Assembly: GCA_019313245.1 (NCBI GenBank)
Contig: JAFDBP010000020.1
Location: forward strand, 1-39,906
Source of the DNA: Deltaproteobacteria bacterium
GTDB lineage: Bacteria; Myxococcota_A; UBA9160; SMWR01
Length of the DNA: 39,906 nt
Direction of reading: 5' to 3'
The notes under the pieces were generated by a model. It searched no databases. It was not told the DNA's origin and worked only from the letters and a program-made list of their open reading frames with translations. Shown in pieces: positions 1-7,354 of this stretch (positions are counted from its first letter, which is position 1; each line of letters starts with the position of its first letter). A program made the position numbers and the translations under genes.

Positions 1-1153
1 CGGGGAGGCCCTGCCGCTTTGGACCTACGCGAGCGAGGAACTCCTGGAGCTCGAGTATCGGGAGTTCTTCCTGAAGGGCTGGCAGATGGTGGGGCATGTC
101 TGCGATCTGCCGCAGGCCGGCGATTACATCAGCTTCGATCTGTGGCGAGACAGCGTCTTCGTGATGCGGGGCAACGATGGCGAGATCCGGGCCTTCTTGA
201 ATATCTGTCGGCACCGCGCCTCTCGGCTGGTCGACGGGAATGGGAATTGCGGCGGCGCAATCCAGTGCCCCTACCACGGATGGTCGTACAAGAACGACGG
301 CTCGCTCAGTGGCATTCCCGGTCCTGAAAATTTCCCGGGCATCGACCGATCGCAGTTCGGACTTCTGCCCGTGCGGATGGAGGTCTATCGGGGGCACATC
401 TACATCAATTTCAGCGAGGAAGGCCCCGGAGTCGCTTCCATGATGGGGCCCATCGACGCCGAGGCCGCGGTGTACGCACCGGAGAGCTACGAGCCGATCG
501 GGGCGCCGAGCTTCCAGGTGTGGGAGTGCAACTGGAAACTCGCCTGGGACAACTACCAGGAGAACTATCACATCCCCATCGCCCATCCTTGCCTGCACCG
601 CATGTTGTCGGTGACCGACGAGGGACTCAGTCTGAGTAACGGGATGAATTTCGGTGTCTTCGAGATGCGGGAAAAGCCCTCTTCCGTCGCGAGAGAGCGG
701 CGCTACCAGGAGTTGGTCGCCTGCACGGATCACCGCTTTCCGGAGGGCAAGCGGAGGCGATGGATGCAGATTGCGATGGGTTGCAACATGGGGATCGAAT
801 ACTACCCGGACCTATTCGTTCTATTTCAGGTGTTGCCGCTTGGGGCGGACAAGACGCGGATCCGACTCGCGCGATACTCGCCGCCGAATCTTTCCGCCGA
901 GGAGCGCGAGATGCAGCAGATCAATCTGGCGCTTCTCGACGAGGTGAACGGCCAGGACAAGGAGATCGTCGAGAGGATACAGAGGGGCGTGCGCAGCTCG
1001 GGTTATCGGCCCGGGCCGCTCGCTCTGGAGGAATCCGCGGTCTATCGCTTCCACGAGCAGATTCGCGAAAAGATTCCGGTTGCCCGCCTGGATGAGCCGC
1101 CTCTTCGCGGCACATTGCAGCAGAAGAACGAAGAAATGAAGACCTCCACCTGA
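1..1153 (+). CDS. Rieske aromatic ring-hydroxylating oxygenase, alpha subunit (5' partial)
   Basis: The frame is open to the left edge, so the gene begins outside the window; the ATG at 86 is internal. The Rieske [2Fe-2S] site is plain: CRH (codons from 206) and CPYHGW (from 266) form C-x-H...C-x2-H. The catalytic domain has NWKLAWDNYQENYH followed by H-x4-H near 560-590, the usual start of the mononuclear iron site. A GQD near 955 sits where the third, carboxylate iron ligand is expected. Such proteins insert oxygen into aromatic or similar substrates using electrons from a reductase. No reductase or beta subunit lies downstream, so the substrate is unknown. It could equally be a demethylase-type Rieske oxygenase. 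The family is sure; the reaction is not. Confidence 0.93.
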   Translation, partial: GEALPLWTYASEELLELEYREFFLKGWQMVGHVCDLPQAGDYISFDLWRDSVFVMRGNDGEIRAFLNICRHRASRLVDGNGNCGGAIQCPYHGWSYKNDGSLSGIPGPENFPGIDRSQFGLLPVRMEVYRGHIYINFSEEGPGVASMMGPIDAEAAVYAPESYEPIGAPSFQVWECNWKLAWDNYQENYHIPIAHPCLHRMLSVTDEGLSLSNGMNFGVFEMREKPSSVARERRYQELVACTDHRFPEGKRRRWMQIAMGCNMGIEYYPDLFVLFQVLPLGADKTRIRLARYSPPNLSAEEREMQQINLALLDEVNGQDKEIVERIQRGVRSSGYRPGPLALEESAVYRFHEQIREKIPVARLDEPPLRGTLQQKNEEMKTST

Positions 1154-1328
1154 TCCGCGGAGCGTTGCTCTTCGACGGGTGGGGCATGCACCGATTTCGG
1201 AGTTCCGCTCTGGTGGAATTCCTACCGTCCCGTTGGATCTCCCAGGTCCCCGATTCGTTCGATTTCCCGCGCCGTTTGCCGATACGAGGGGGGACGGACG
1301 CGCGCATGCGATCGGCGGGCTGGGCGAG

Positions 1329-3338
1329 ATGAAAAAATCGAAGGTACAGAGACCGGACTGGGAGAAGATCGGGAAGCTCCCGCTGCTGAGTCTGGGGCTC
1401 GCATGCGTTCTCCTCTTGAGCTTTCCCGCGATTCAGATCGGCTACTCGTCGCTGCAGGCGAGCGTGCAGGCGGATATCAAGGAAGCCGTCGGCTTCGCCA
1501 TCCGCAATCCGACGGTGCAGATCCCTCCGCGGCTGTTGCCGGTGATTCGCGCAGTTCTGCCCAATTTCGACAGCAATGAGACTTTCGCGTTCCTGAAGAA
1601 GAGCGGTGACGACGAGGCGAGGCAGCAGGAATTCGACGCCTTGGTCACGAGGACCTTCGAGCAGCTCGATCGCCATCCGTTCCGCGCCCTCGGAGTGGTG
1701 CCCGCAACCCCCCGCATCGCCGGTTTTGTCGCACACCCCTTCGTCCACGTGGGCTGGGTGCAACTGCTGGGTGCGGTATTGCTGCTGCTGCTCGTCGGGC
1801 CCCTGCTCGAGCCGCTTTGGGGCCGCGGCGCGTTCGTCGCGCTCGTCGCTCTCTCGGGTCTGGTGTCGGCGGGCGTCTTCTGTCTGGTGCACGGCGGTGC
1901 GGATCGCGCGCTGCTGGGTGCCGGCGGCGTGGTTTCGGGTCTGACGGCGGCGGCGTGCGTGCGCTTCGCGCGCGAAAAGGTCGATCTGCTGCGCTGGCTC
2001 TCGCCGCTGAAGCCGGTGGAACTGATCGCGCCGGGCTGGATGCTGGCTCTGCTGTGGGTCGCCTACGAGGGGGCGCTGAAGTTTGTGGTTCCGGGCGCGT
2101 TTCCGGATGGGATCGACACGGCCTTCGGCTACACGGCCCACGCGGCGGGCGCGCTATTTGGCGGCGCATTCGCCTTCGGCGCCATTCAGCTGGAGCTGGA
2201 AAAGCGCTTCGGCGAGTCACCGCCAACCACCACTGAACGGCCCCGCCAGAGAGAGCGGTTCGACCTGGAGCGGGTGTCTCGCGCGCGGGCGCGCGGAGAT
2301 TCGGAGGCCGCCTTCGAGATGTTGCTCGCGGAGTCGCGCCATAGCGCGCGCAACCGCGACGCGGTGACCACTCTCTGGGAGATGGCGATCGAGCGGGGTG
2401 AAGCCGAGATCGCCACACCGGCGATGATCCAACTCGTGCGCGAAGAGATCCGGCGCGGCGCCGAAGACGTCGGCGTCTCGCATTGGCGCGAACTCACCCA
2501 ACACCAGCCCGAAGCCCGCGTGGAGCTGGCCTCGTTGCTCAAGCTGATCCCGCATATCCGCCACATCGATGGCGATGGCGCCGCAGTCATCGCGCTCCAA
2601 CAGGCGATGGACTGCAGCGAGGATGGCCCCTCCGCGCGCGAGGCCGCCGTGATCGCGTGCCTCGCCGCGGATCTCGAAGCGAATATCGCGCGCGCCGCCG
2701 CCAAGCGGGCGCTGGCCGATGAGACGCTCCCGGAGCAGCGCCGCGCCGAGGTGGAGTCGATCGTGCAGAGGCTCCGCACACGAGAGAAGGCCGCGATATC
2801 CGGCCCCAACGAGGAGAAGGAGCTGCCCGTCAACGTCTTTTACGCCGAGCAGGATCGCTCCGGCTTCGGAGACGTCGGTGATCTGACGCAATTCGGTGCG
2901 CCTGGCGAGACCTTCCCGTGTGAGTCCGTCGTGTCCGCCACCCCCGTCACACTGGAGTCGGGCTCGCTCGTCCTCGAACTCGAGAGCGGCGGATTCAGCT
3001 CGGTGGCGTACCCCGCAGTGAGCGTCGTCTCGGTGGCCGGTGTCGGCGGGCTCGGGCCCAAGCCGGTCGTGATCGTGGACGTCTTCGCAGCGGATCCCGC
3101 GAACACCAATGCCGAACTCTGTATCTATCGCCTGCGCTGCGACCGATTCGATCCCCGCCGCCTCGTAGTCGACGAGAAAGACCCGTTGGTCGCGCTGCAA
3201 TCCTTCCTGAAACAGATCCTCGCGCGAACCCAGGCCCGTCCGCTACCCGATCCCGCGGGTGCGTGTGCGAATCCCGTGAAATTGTTCGAGTCGCTCGAGG
3301 CCTACCAGGCCTGGGCCTCGGAGCACATCGACATCTGA
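1329..3338 (+). CDS. Rhomboid-like membrane protein with long cytoplasmic tail; probable pseudoprotease
   Basis: Start is taken at ATG 1329 (MKKSKVQRPDW), just before the first membrane segment; the frame is open further up to 1179. The 669-residue protein has an N-terminal membrane helix, a soluble stretch of about 90 residues, then a rhomboid-like bundle: HPFVHVGWVQLLG, a helix, and LLGAGGVVSGL at about residues 195-205. Active rhomboids read GASG here; this one reads GAGG, so the catalytic serine is glycine (residue 199). The partner histidine motif AHAAGALFG (His271) remains. Residues from about 300 to 530 are alpha-helical and repeat-like, possibly TPR-related. The last 140 or so form an unrecognised beta-rich domain. 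It probably binds membrane proteins without cutting them. The fold call is firm; loss of activity is inferred from one residue. Confidence 0.75.
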   Translation: MKKSKVQRPDWEKIGKLPLLSLGLACVLLLSFPAIQIGYSSLQASVQADIKEAVGFAIRNPTVQIPPRLLPVIRAVLPNFDSNETFAFLKKSGDDEARQQEFDALVTRTFEQLDRHPFRALGVVPATPRIAGFVAHPFVHVGWVQLLGAVLLLLLVGPLLEPLWGRGAFVALVALSGLVSAGVFCLVHGGADRALLGAGGVVSGLTAAACVRFAREKVDLLRWLSPLKPVELIAPGWMLALLWVAYEGALKFVVPGAFPDGIDTAFGYTAHAAGALFGGAFAFGAIQLELEKRFGESPPTTTERPRQRERFDLERVSRARARGDSEAAFEMLLAESRHSARNRDAVTTLWEMAIERGEAEIATPAMIQLVREEIRRGAEDVGVSHWRELTQHQPEARVELASLLKLIPHIRHIDGDGAAVIALQQAMDCSEDGPSAREAAVIACLAADLEANIARAAAKRALADETLPEQRRAEVESIVQRLRTREKAAISGPNEEKELPVNVFYAEQDRSGFGDVGDLTQFGAPGETFPCESVVSATPVTLESGSLVLELESGGFSSVAYPAVSVVSVAGVGGLGPKPVVIVDVFAADPANTNAELCIYRLRCDRFDPRRLVVDEKDPLVALQSFLKQILARTQARPLPDPAGACANPVKLFESLEAYQAWASEHIDI

Positions 3339-3403
3339 CACGACGAGCAACTTCTCCGCGTCGACTCGGGCCCCGATCACACCGGCGCCCGCGCAAATTG
3401 GGA

Positions 3404-4036
3404 TCAGCTCCAGGCGAAGACGGGTTGTTCGAAGTCGACGACTCGGGTCTCGCGGCCCTCGATGGCGACTTCGTGGAGTTGGTAGATGATCGCGGCGGTG
3501 GGTGCGTGGATGTGGGTTCCCACCAGCGGGATGGAGATGACGGGTCGCGGACTCTCCGGGATCTTGCGCAGGTGGGGGACGTCGGGGCGTGCGAGTTCTT
3601 CGAGTCGCACCCGATAGACTTCGGCGACTTCTCGCGGATTCGGCTTTAGTTCGTTTTCGTCCCCGGCCCAGACGACGACCGGCGTGATGACGAAGCCCGA
3701 GCGGGTCGGATAGTCGTCGAGAATTCCGAGAACCGAAGTCGGCGGAAGTTCGAGCCCCACCTCTTCCGACATTTCTCGAAGAGCGGCCTGTTCGACGCTT
3801 TCGCCCCGATCCAGCCGACCGCCGGGCAGCGCGTACTGGCCCGCGTGGTTGTTCATCTTGGCCGCGCGCAGAGTGAGCACGAAGCAGGGCTCGCCCTCGT
3901 CGTCGGCGAGCAGGGCCAGCGCTACCGCTGCCGGCCGCAGACCCTCGCGGGAAACCGGCAGTCGCTGAAATCGGCGCAAATTGGCTTCGACCCGCGCTCG
4001 CAGCGCTTCGTCGAGGCTCCTCGTCGGATCACCCAT
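3404..4036 (-). CDS. Nudix hydrolase, CoA-pyrophosphatase type
   Basis: A 210-residue protein with a complete Nudix box at about residues 73-95: G-x5-E-x7-R-E-x2-E-E-x-G-L, whose glutamates bind metal for pyrophosphate cleavage. Just before it, LTLRAAKMNNHAGQYALPGG matches the extra motif of the NudL/CoA-diphosphatase subgroup (LLTxRSxxMRxHxGxVxFPGG), so CoA or acyl-CoA is the likeliest substrate. The ATG at 4036 (MGDPTRS) is preferred; the frame extends to a TTG at 4093, but that would crowd the divergent hydrolase start at 4105. Cytosolic, with no signal peptide. It stands alone on this strand. The subgroup call rests on motif resemblance only. Confidence 0.85.
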   Translation of the reverse strand: MGDPTRSLDEALRARVEANLRRFQRLPVSREGLRPAAVALALLADDEGEPCFVLTLRAAKMNNHAGQYALPGGRLDRGESVEQAALREMSEEVGLELPPTSVLGILDDYPTRSGFVITPVVVWAGDENELKPNPREVAEVYRVRLEELARPDVPHLRKIPESPRPVISIPLVGTHIHAPTAAIIYQLHEVAIEGRETRVVDFEQPVFAWS

Positions 4037-4104
4037 GCCGGGAGCATACCGCGTCGCGCTCGCGGGTTGGCGCCGCGCTGCCACGATCGCCAAACTCTTC
4101 CCCC

Positions 4105-4989
4105 ATGCTCAGCCGGGTTCGCCGCCGCAAACTCGCACTGCCGGATTCCGCGATCGAGATTGCGCTGCTCGATTGGGGCGGGGAGGGCCCGCTGGCGTTG
4201 CTCCACCACGCGAACGGATTCTGTGCGGGCGCGTGGGGCCCCGTCGCGGAGCTGCTGAGCGATCGCTACCGCGTGATCGCGATGGACGCACGGGGCCACG
4301 GCGATTCCTCGAAACCCGAGGGCGCCGACTCCTACCGCTGGGAACTCTTCGGGCGGGACGTGCTGGCCGTCGCCGAACTGCTCGCCGCCGAGCACCCCGA
4401 CGGCCGCATCGCATTGGGACTCGGCCATTCGTTCGGCGGCATCGCGATCCTGATGGCGTCCGCCGAGCGGACGGATCTGTTCGAGTACAACGCGCTCGTC
4501 GACCCCGTCGTGATCCCGCCGGAATGGCAGCAGGCGCTGCTCGCGGCGGACTCGCCCGGCAACGCACTCGCCGAAGGCGCCCGCAACCGTCGCCAGATCT
4601 GGCCCAGCCGCGAAGTGGCGCGGAAGACATGGTCGGAGAAGGCGCTCTTCGCCGACTGGGACCCGAGGGCGCTGGATCTCTACGTCGCCGAGGGTCTCGC
4701 CGATCGCCCGGACGGCCAGGTCGAACTCAAATGCAGCGGCGAAACGGAAGCCGCGATCTTCGAGGCCACTGGCGCGTTCGACCTGTGGACCGCCGCAGAC
4801 CGGATTCGAACGCCGACACTGATCGAACGCGCGACGCGCGGCGACTTTCCCCGCACGGCCTACGAACAGCTCGCAGCCCGAATGACCGACGCCCGCGTCC
4901 TCGACATCGACGCGGGTCACCTCGCCCCAATGCAACACCCCGACCGCGTCGTCGCCCCCATCCTGGAATTCACCCACCGCGATTCGTGA
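4105..4989 (+). CDS. Alpha/beta hydrolase
   Basis: A 294-residue single-domain hydrolase. The nucleophile elbow is GHSFGG (Ser109). DARGHGDSSKP at about residues 61-71 is the usual loop after strand 4. DAGHLAPMQHP near the C-terminus supplies the catalytic histidine. HHANGF near residue 34 is the oxyanion-hole region. There is no signal peptide, so it is probably cytosolic. Start ATG 4105 is 68 bp from the divergent Nudix start. Substrate is not predictable: the family covers esterases, lactonases, epoxide hydrolases and C-C hydrolases. An Asp-lacking or haloalkane-type variant is not suggested. Confidence 0.85.
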   Translation: MLSRVRRRKLALPDSAIEIALLDWGGEGPLALLHHANGFCAGAWGPVAELLSDRYRVIAMDARGHGDSSKPEGADSYRWELFGRDVLAVAELLAAEHPDGRIALGLGHSFGGIAILMASAERTDLFEYNALVDPVVIPPEWQQALLAADSPGNALAEGARNRRQIWPSREVARKTWSEKALFADWDPRALDLYVAEGLADRPDGQVELKCSGETEAAIFEATGAFDLWTAADRIRTPTLIERATRGDFPRTAYEQLAARMTDARVLDIDAGHLAPMQHPDRVVAPILEFTHRDS

Positions 4990-5023
4990 CGTTTTATCCC
5001 GTCTCTATCCCGTCGGTGGTGGA

Positions 5024-5185
5024 GCGAGTCAGGGCTCGGCGGACGTCACTCCGCGAATGGCTCGCCCGCGCAAGTGGAGCCGAGGTATGACCACGCGACG
5101 GCAGGAAAGTGAGGCTCCGGTTTGCGGGAGCCGAAGCGGGCTGCGCTTTATTTCGCTGCGCGACGTCCGCCGAGCCCTGACTCGC
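5024..5185 (-). repeat. Hairpin repeat family, copy A
   Basis: Arms 5024-5047 and 5162-5185 are perfect reverse complements over 24 bp (left arm begins GCGAGTCAGGGCTCGGCGGA). The 120-bp core 5045-5164 matches copies B and C in reverse orientation. Its conserved ends are CTCCGCGAATGGCTCGCCCG on the left and GCGCTTTATTTCGCTGCGCG on the right. The core is bounded by GTCAC on the left where B and C would read GTCGC on this strand, a single change. The middle of the core is variable. The arm sequence is unique to this copy. Confidence 0.9.
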
Positions 5186-5239
5186 GCGAACGACCCCGGC
5201 AATTCGCCCGCTCGACGAAATCTGCGCGAACCACCCAAC

Positions 5240-5400
5240 CAAGTCCGGATCCGGCGCATGTCGCGCAGCGAAATAAAGCGCAGCCCGCTGCAAATCGCGC
5301 GAGCCCAGGCCCCAACTTTCAAGCTGCCAGGTCGTCGAACCCCGACCCCACTTGCGCGGGCGAGCCATTCGCGGAGCGACATGCGCCGGATCCGGACTTG
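5240..5400 (+). repeat. Hairpin repeat family, copy B
   Basis: Arms 5240-5264 and 5376-5400 are perfect reverse complements over 25 bp (left arm begins CAAGTCCGGATCCGGCGCAT). The core 5260-5380 runs from GTCGC-GCAGCGAAATAAAG to CGAGCCATTCGCGGA-GCGAC. The core ends are themselves imperfect inverted repeats (GTCGCGCAGCGAAAT against GTCGCTCCGCGAATG when the right end is read in reverse). The arms bear no resemblance to those of copies A and C apart from the GTCGC boundary. Confidence 0.9.
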
Positions 5401-5448
5401 CGCAAAAGAGAGCGCCTCGAGATCGAGTCGCGCGAGGTGGTTTTTCGA

Positions 5449-5838
5449 TCAGCGCTCGACGGGCAGGTCGCGTTTGACCCAGCCCGTCCAGCCTTCGGCG
5501 AGCGACAGCACCCGCTCGAATCCCATTTCCTGCAGCGATTTTCCCGCGAGCGCGCTTCGGTGGCCGCCGCCGCAGTAGAGGATCATCTTGCGCCCGCGGT
5601 CTTCGAGCCACGGGTCGCGTTTGGGGTGCTCGAGGTCGGCGCGCACTTCGAGAAAACCGCGCGGGTAGTTTCGCGCACCCGGAATGTGCCCGGCCGCAAA
5701 CTCGTCGGGCTCTCTCACGTCGATGAATTCCCAGTCGGCGCGGTCCGGTTTTTCGAGAATCTGTGCGGCGCCCTCGGGTGAGATCTCCTCGACGACCTCG
5801 AGGGCTTCGCGAACGAAATCTGCAAGTGAACGCGACAT
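5449..5838 (-). CDS. Rhodanese-domain protein
   Basis: A 129-residue single rhodanese domain. EFIDVREPDEFAAGHIPGA (residues 38-56) is the typical N-terminal substructure. YCGGGHRSA carries the active-site cysteine (Cys89) in a six-residue loop C-G-G-G-H-R, the size normally seen in sulfurtransferases rather than the longer Cdc25-like loop. It should carry persulfide sulfur to an acceptor in the cytosol; the acceptor is unknown. Its ATG is 4 bp downstream of the stop of the UbiA-family gene, so the two are co-transcribed. A start further upstream would run into that gene. Confidence 0.92.
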   Translation of the reverse strand: MSRSLADFVREALEVVEEISPEGAAQILEKPDRADWEFIDVREPDEFAAGHIPGARNYPRGFLEVRADLEHPKRDPWLEDRGRKMILYCGGGHRSALAGKSLQEMGFERVLSLAEGWTGWVKRDLPVER

Positions 5839-5842
5839 GATT

Positions 5843-6748
5843 TCACAACTCCAGATAGATGGCTGCCATCGACAGCGCGAGAAACGCGAGCACGCAGACC
5901 TTGAAGGTCCGATCGCGCAGGAAGACCTCCTCGGGCCGCTCTCCGAATCCCGCCGTCTCTACCAGATGGTGGTAGCGGAACACCGCGAACAGCACAAAGG
6001 GCACCGTCAGCGGAAGCAGCGGAAACAGCTGGGCGGCATCGATGGCGTAGAGCGAGTAGGTGATCACCGTCGCAGCGATCGCAGTGGCCGTGTAGGTGGC
6101 GAGCCCAGATTCGTTGTACTCGCCGATCACGCTGCGGTGCCCCGTCGAGCCGCCATCTTGCGAGATCATCTCCGCCCGGCGTTTGGAGAGCGCCAGGAAG
6201 AGCGCGGCAAAGAATGTGCAGAGGACGAACCAATCCGACGACGGAACCCGTATCGCCAGTGCGCCTCCGACGGCTCGAAGCACGAAGCCGACCGCGACCA
6301 ACATCACGTCGAAGATGACGATGTGCTTGCCGACGATCGAATAGAAGAAGACGAGTGTGATGTAGACCGCGATCGCGACCGCAAACGGCCCGTTGATCGT
6401 CAGCGCGAGCCCGAGCGCTGCGATTGCGAGTGCGGCTGCGAGCCAGCTGGCGGCTGCGACCCCGATCTCTCCCGCGGCGACGGGCCTCGCGCGCTTCACG
6501 GGGTGCTGGCGGTCGACTTCCACATCCAGGATGTCGTTGATGACGTATACCGAGGACGACGCCAGACAGAAGGCGACGAATGCGAACGCGGCGAGGCTCG
6601 CCGACTGCGGGACGAAGAGTTCGTTGGCGAAGACGGCCGCCGCGAAGACGAGCAGATTCTTCGACCACTGGTGGGGTCGAAGCAGGCGGATCAGCGCCGG
6701 AGATCGGCTGCTCTGAATCTCCCCGCTGCCCCGTTCGGCGTTCGGCAT
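5843..6748 (-). CDS. UbiA-family prenyltransferase, decaprenyl-phosphate phosphoribosyltransferase-like
   Basis: Start ATG 6748 (MPNAERG) is preferred because GAGGA sits six bases before it; an in-frame TTG at 6784 has no such site. The 301-residue polytopic membrane protein begins LRPHQWSKN, a hallmark of the DPPR synthase branch of UbiA. It carries N-D-x2-D-x3-D (VINDILDVEVDRQHP, from residue 71), the prenyl-diphosphate/Mg site, and SKRRAEM later. The actinobacterial member transfers phosphoribose from PRPP to decaprenyl phosphate, giving a lipid sugar donor. No partner epimerase or arabinosyl/ribosyl transferase is nearby. The family is firm; the specific substrate is inferred from resemblance. 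Confidence 0.85.
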   Translation of the reverse strand: MPNAERGSGEIQSSRSPALIRLLRPHQWSKNLLVFAAAVFANELFVPQSASLAAFAFVAFCLASSSVYVINDILDVEVDRQHPVKRARPVAAGEIGVAAASWLAAALAIAALGLALTINGPFAVAIAVYITLVFFYSIVGKHIVIFDVMLVAVGFVLRAVGGALAIRVPSSDWFVLCTFFAALFLALSKRRAEMISQDGGSTGHRSVIGEYNESGLATYTATAIAATVITYSLYAIDAAQLFPLLPLTVPFVLFAVFRYHHLVETAGFGERPEEVFLRDRTFKVCVLAFLALSMAAIYLEL

Positions 6749-6906
6749 CCGGTTCCTCGCGGTGTCTTCAGACAAGGGCGGCAACCTCGGCTGCGATTCT
6801 AATCAAAGAGCACCCGCTGCCCAGCGGATCGGCGGAAATCAAATCCGGCGCCCGCTCGGGTCGCAGGTTATCATTCGGCTCGCGATCATTGAGCCTGGAG
6901 AGACCG

Positions 6907-7236
6907 GTGGAAGATCTGGAAGCGATTCGCCCCGAAGAGCGCGCTGTTTTCTCAGCCGAGAAGATGGGCAAGGCGACCCTCTTTCGCTCCGATCGGATGC
7001 TGGTCGGACTCAATTGCTTCGAGCCCGGCCAGGAGCACTCGCTTCACGCCCACGCGGGCATGGACAAGGTGTATCACGTGCTCTCGGGAAGCGGCCGCTT
7101 TCTGCTCGAGGGGCGCGAGATTCCGATGGGGGCGGGCCAGATGCTGATTGCGCCCGAGGGGATCGCCCACGGGATTCGAAACGACGCCGACGAGCGTCTG
7201 ATCGTGCTCGCCATCCTCGCGCCCGCCCCGGGCTGA
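6907..7236 (+). CDS. Cupin-domain protein
   Basis: A small cupin of 109 residues starting at GTG 6907 with GGAGAG just upstream; no upstream ATG is plausible because the frame there is antisense to the UbiA gene. The two cupin motifs are visible: G-x-EHSLHAHAGMDKVYHVLSG (metal-binding histidines and acidic residue) and G-x5-AGQMLIAPEGIAHGIRN. These are single-barrel metal-binding proteins used as isomerases, dioxygenases or sensors. Which applies here cannot be told. It is divergent from the UbiA gene and lies 118 bp before the metalloprotease-like lipoprotein. Confidence 0.85.
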   Translation: MEDLEAIRPEERAVFSAEKMGKATLFRSDRMLVGLNCFEPGQEHSLHAHAGMDKVYHVLSGSGRFLLEGREIPMGAGQMLIAPEGIAHGIRNDADERLIVLAILAPAPG

Positions 7237-7354
7237 GGCCGGCGGCCGGCCGGTGCTCATCCCACCCGTCCGCGGCTGCCTCGAACGCTCGCCAGACGCG
7301 TTTTCAGCGCCATTTTGCCTTGAGGTGCGAGGGCTTCGCACCGATTGGAGGGGG

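Larger units (their letters stand above)
4990..5448. other. Gene-free region between convergent genes, holding two hairpin repeats
   Basis: This 459-bp gap lies between the 3' ends of the alpha/beta hydrolase and the rhodanese gene. Open frames cross it, but they encode only repeat-derived arginine-rich peptides and are not credible genes. About 70% of the gap is made up of repeat copies A (5024-5185) and B (5240-5400), in opposite orientations. No promoter or classical U-tract terminator is seen; the hairpins themselves may terminate transcription from both sides. Confidence 0.7.

Noticed and set aside
921-2141. A 406-residue minus-strand frame
   Set aside because: It is antisense to the oxygenase and rhomboid genes, is rich in Arg/Gln/His and has no motif.
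5024-5400. Integron attC sites or a CRISPR-like array
   Set aside because: The conserved part is the core and the variable part is the arms, the reverse of attC; there is no integrase, no regular spacing, and only two adjacent copies in opposite orientation.
4994-5611. Open frames across the 5.0-5.4 kb gap as small genes
   Set aside because: Their peptides come from the repeat cores (the same words recur near 39.7 kb) and have no ribosome sites.
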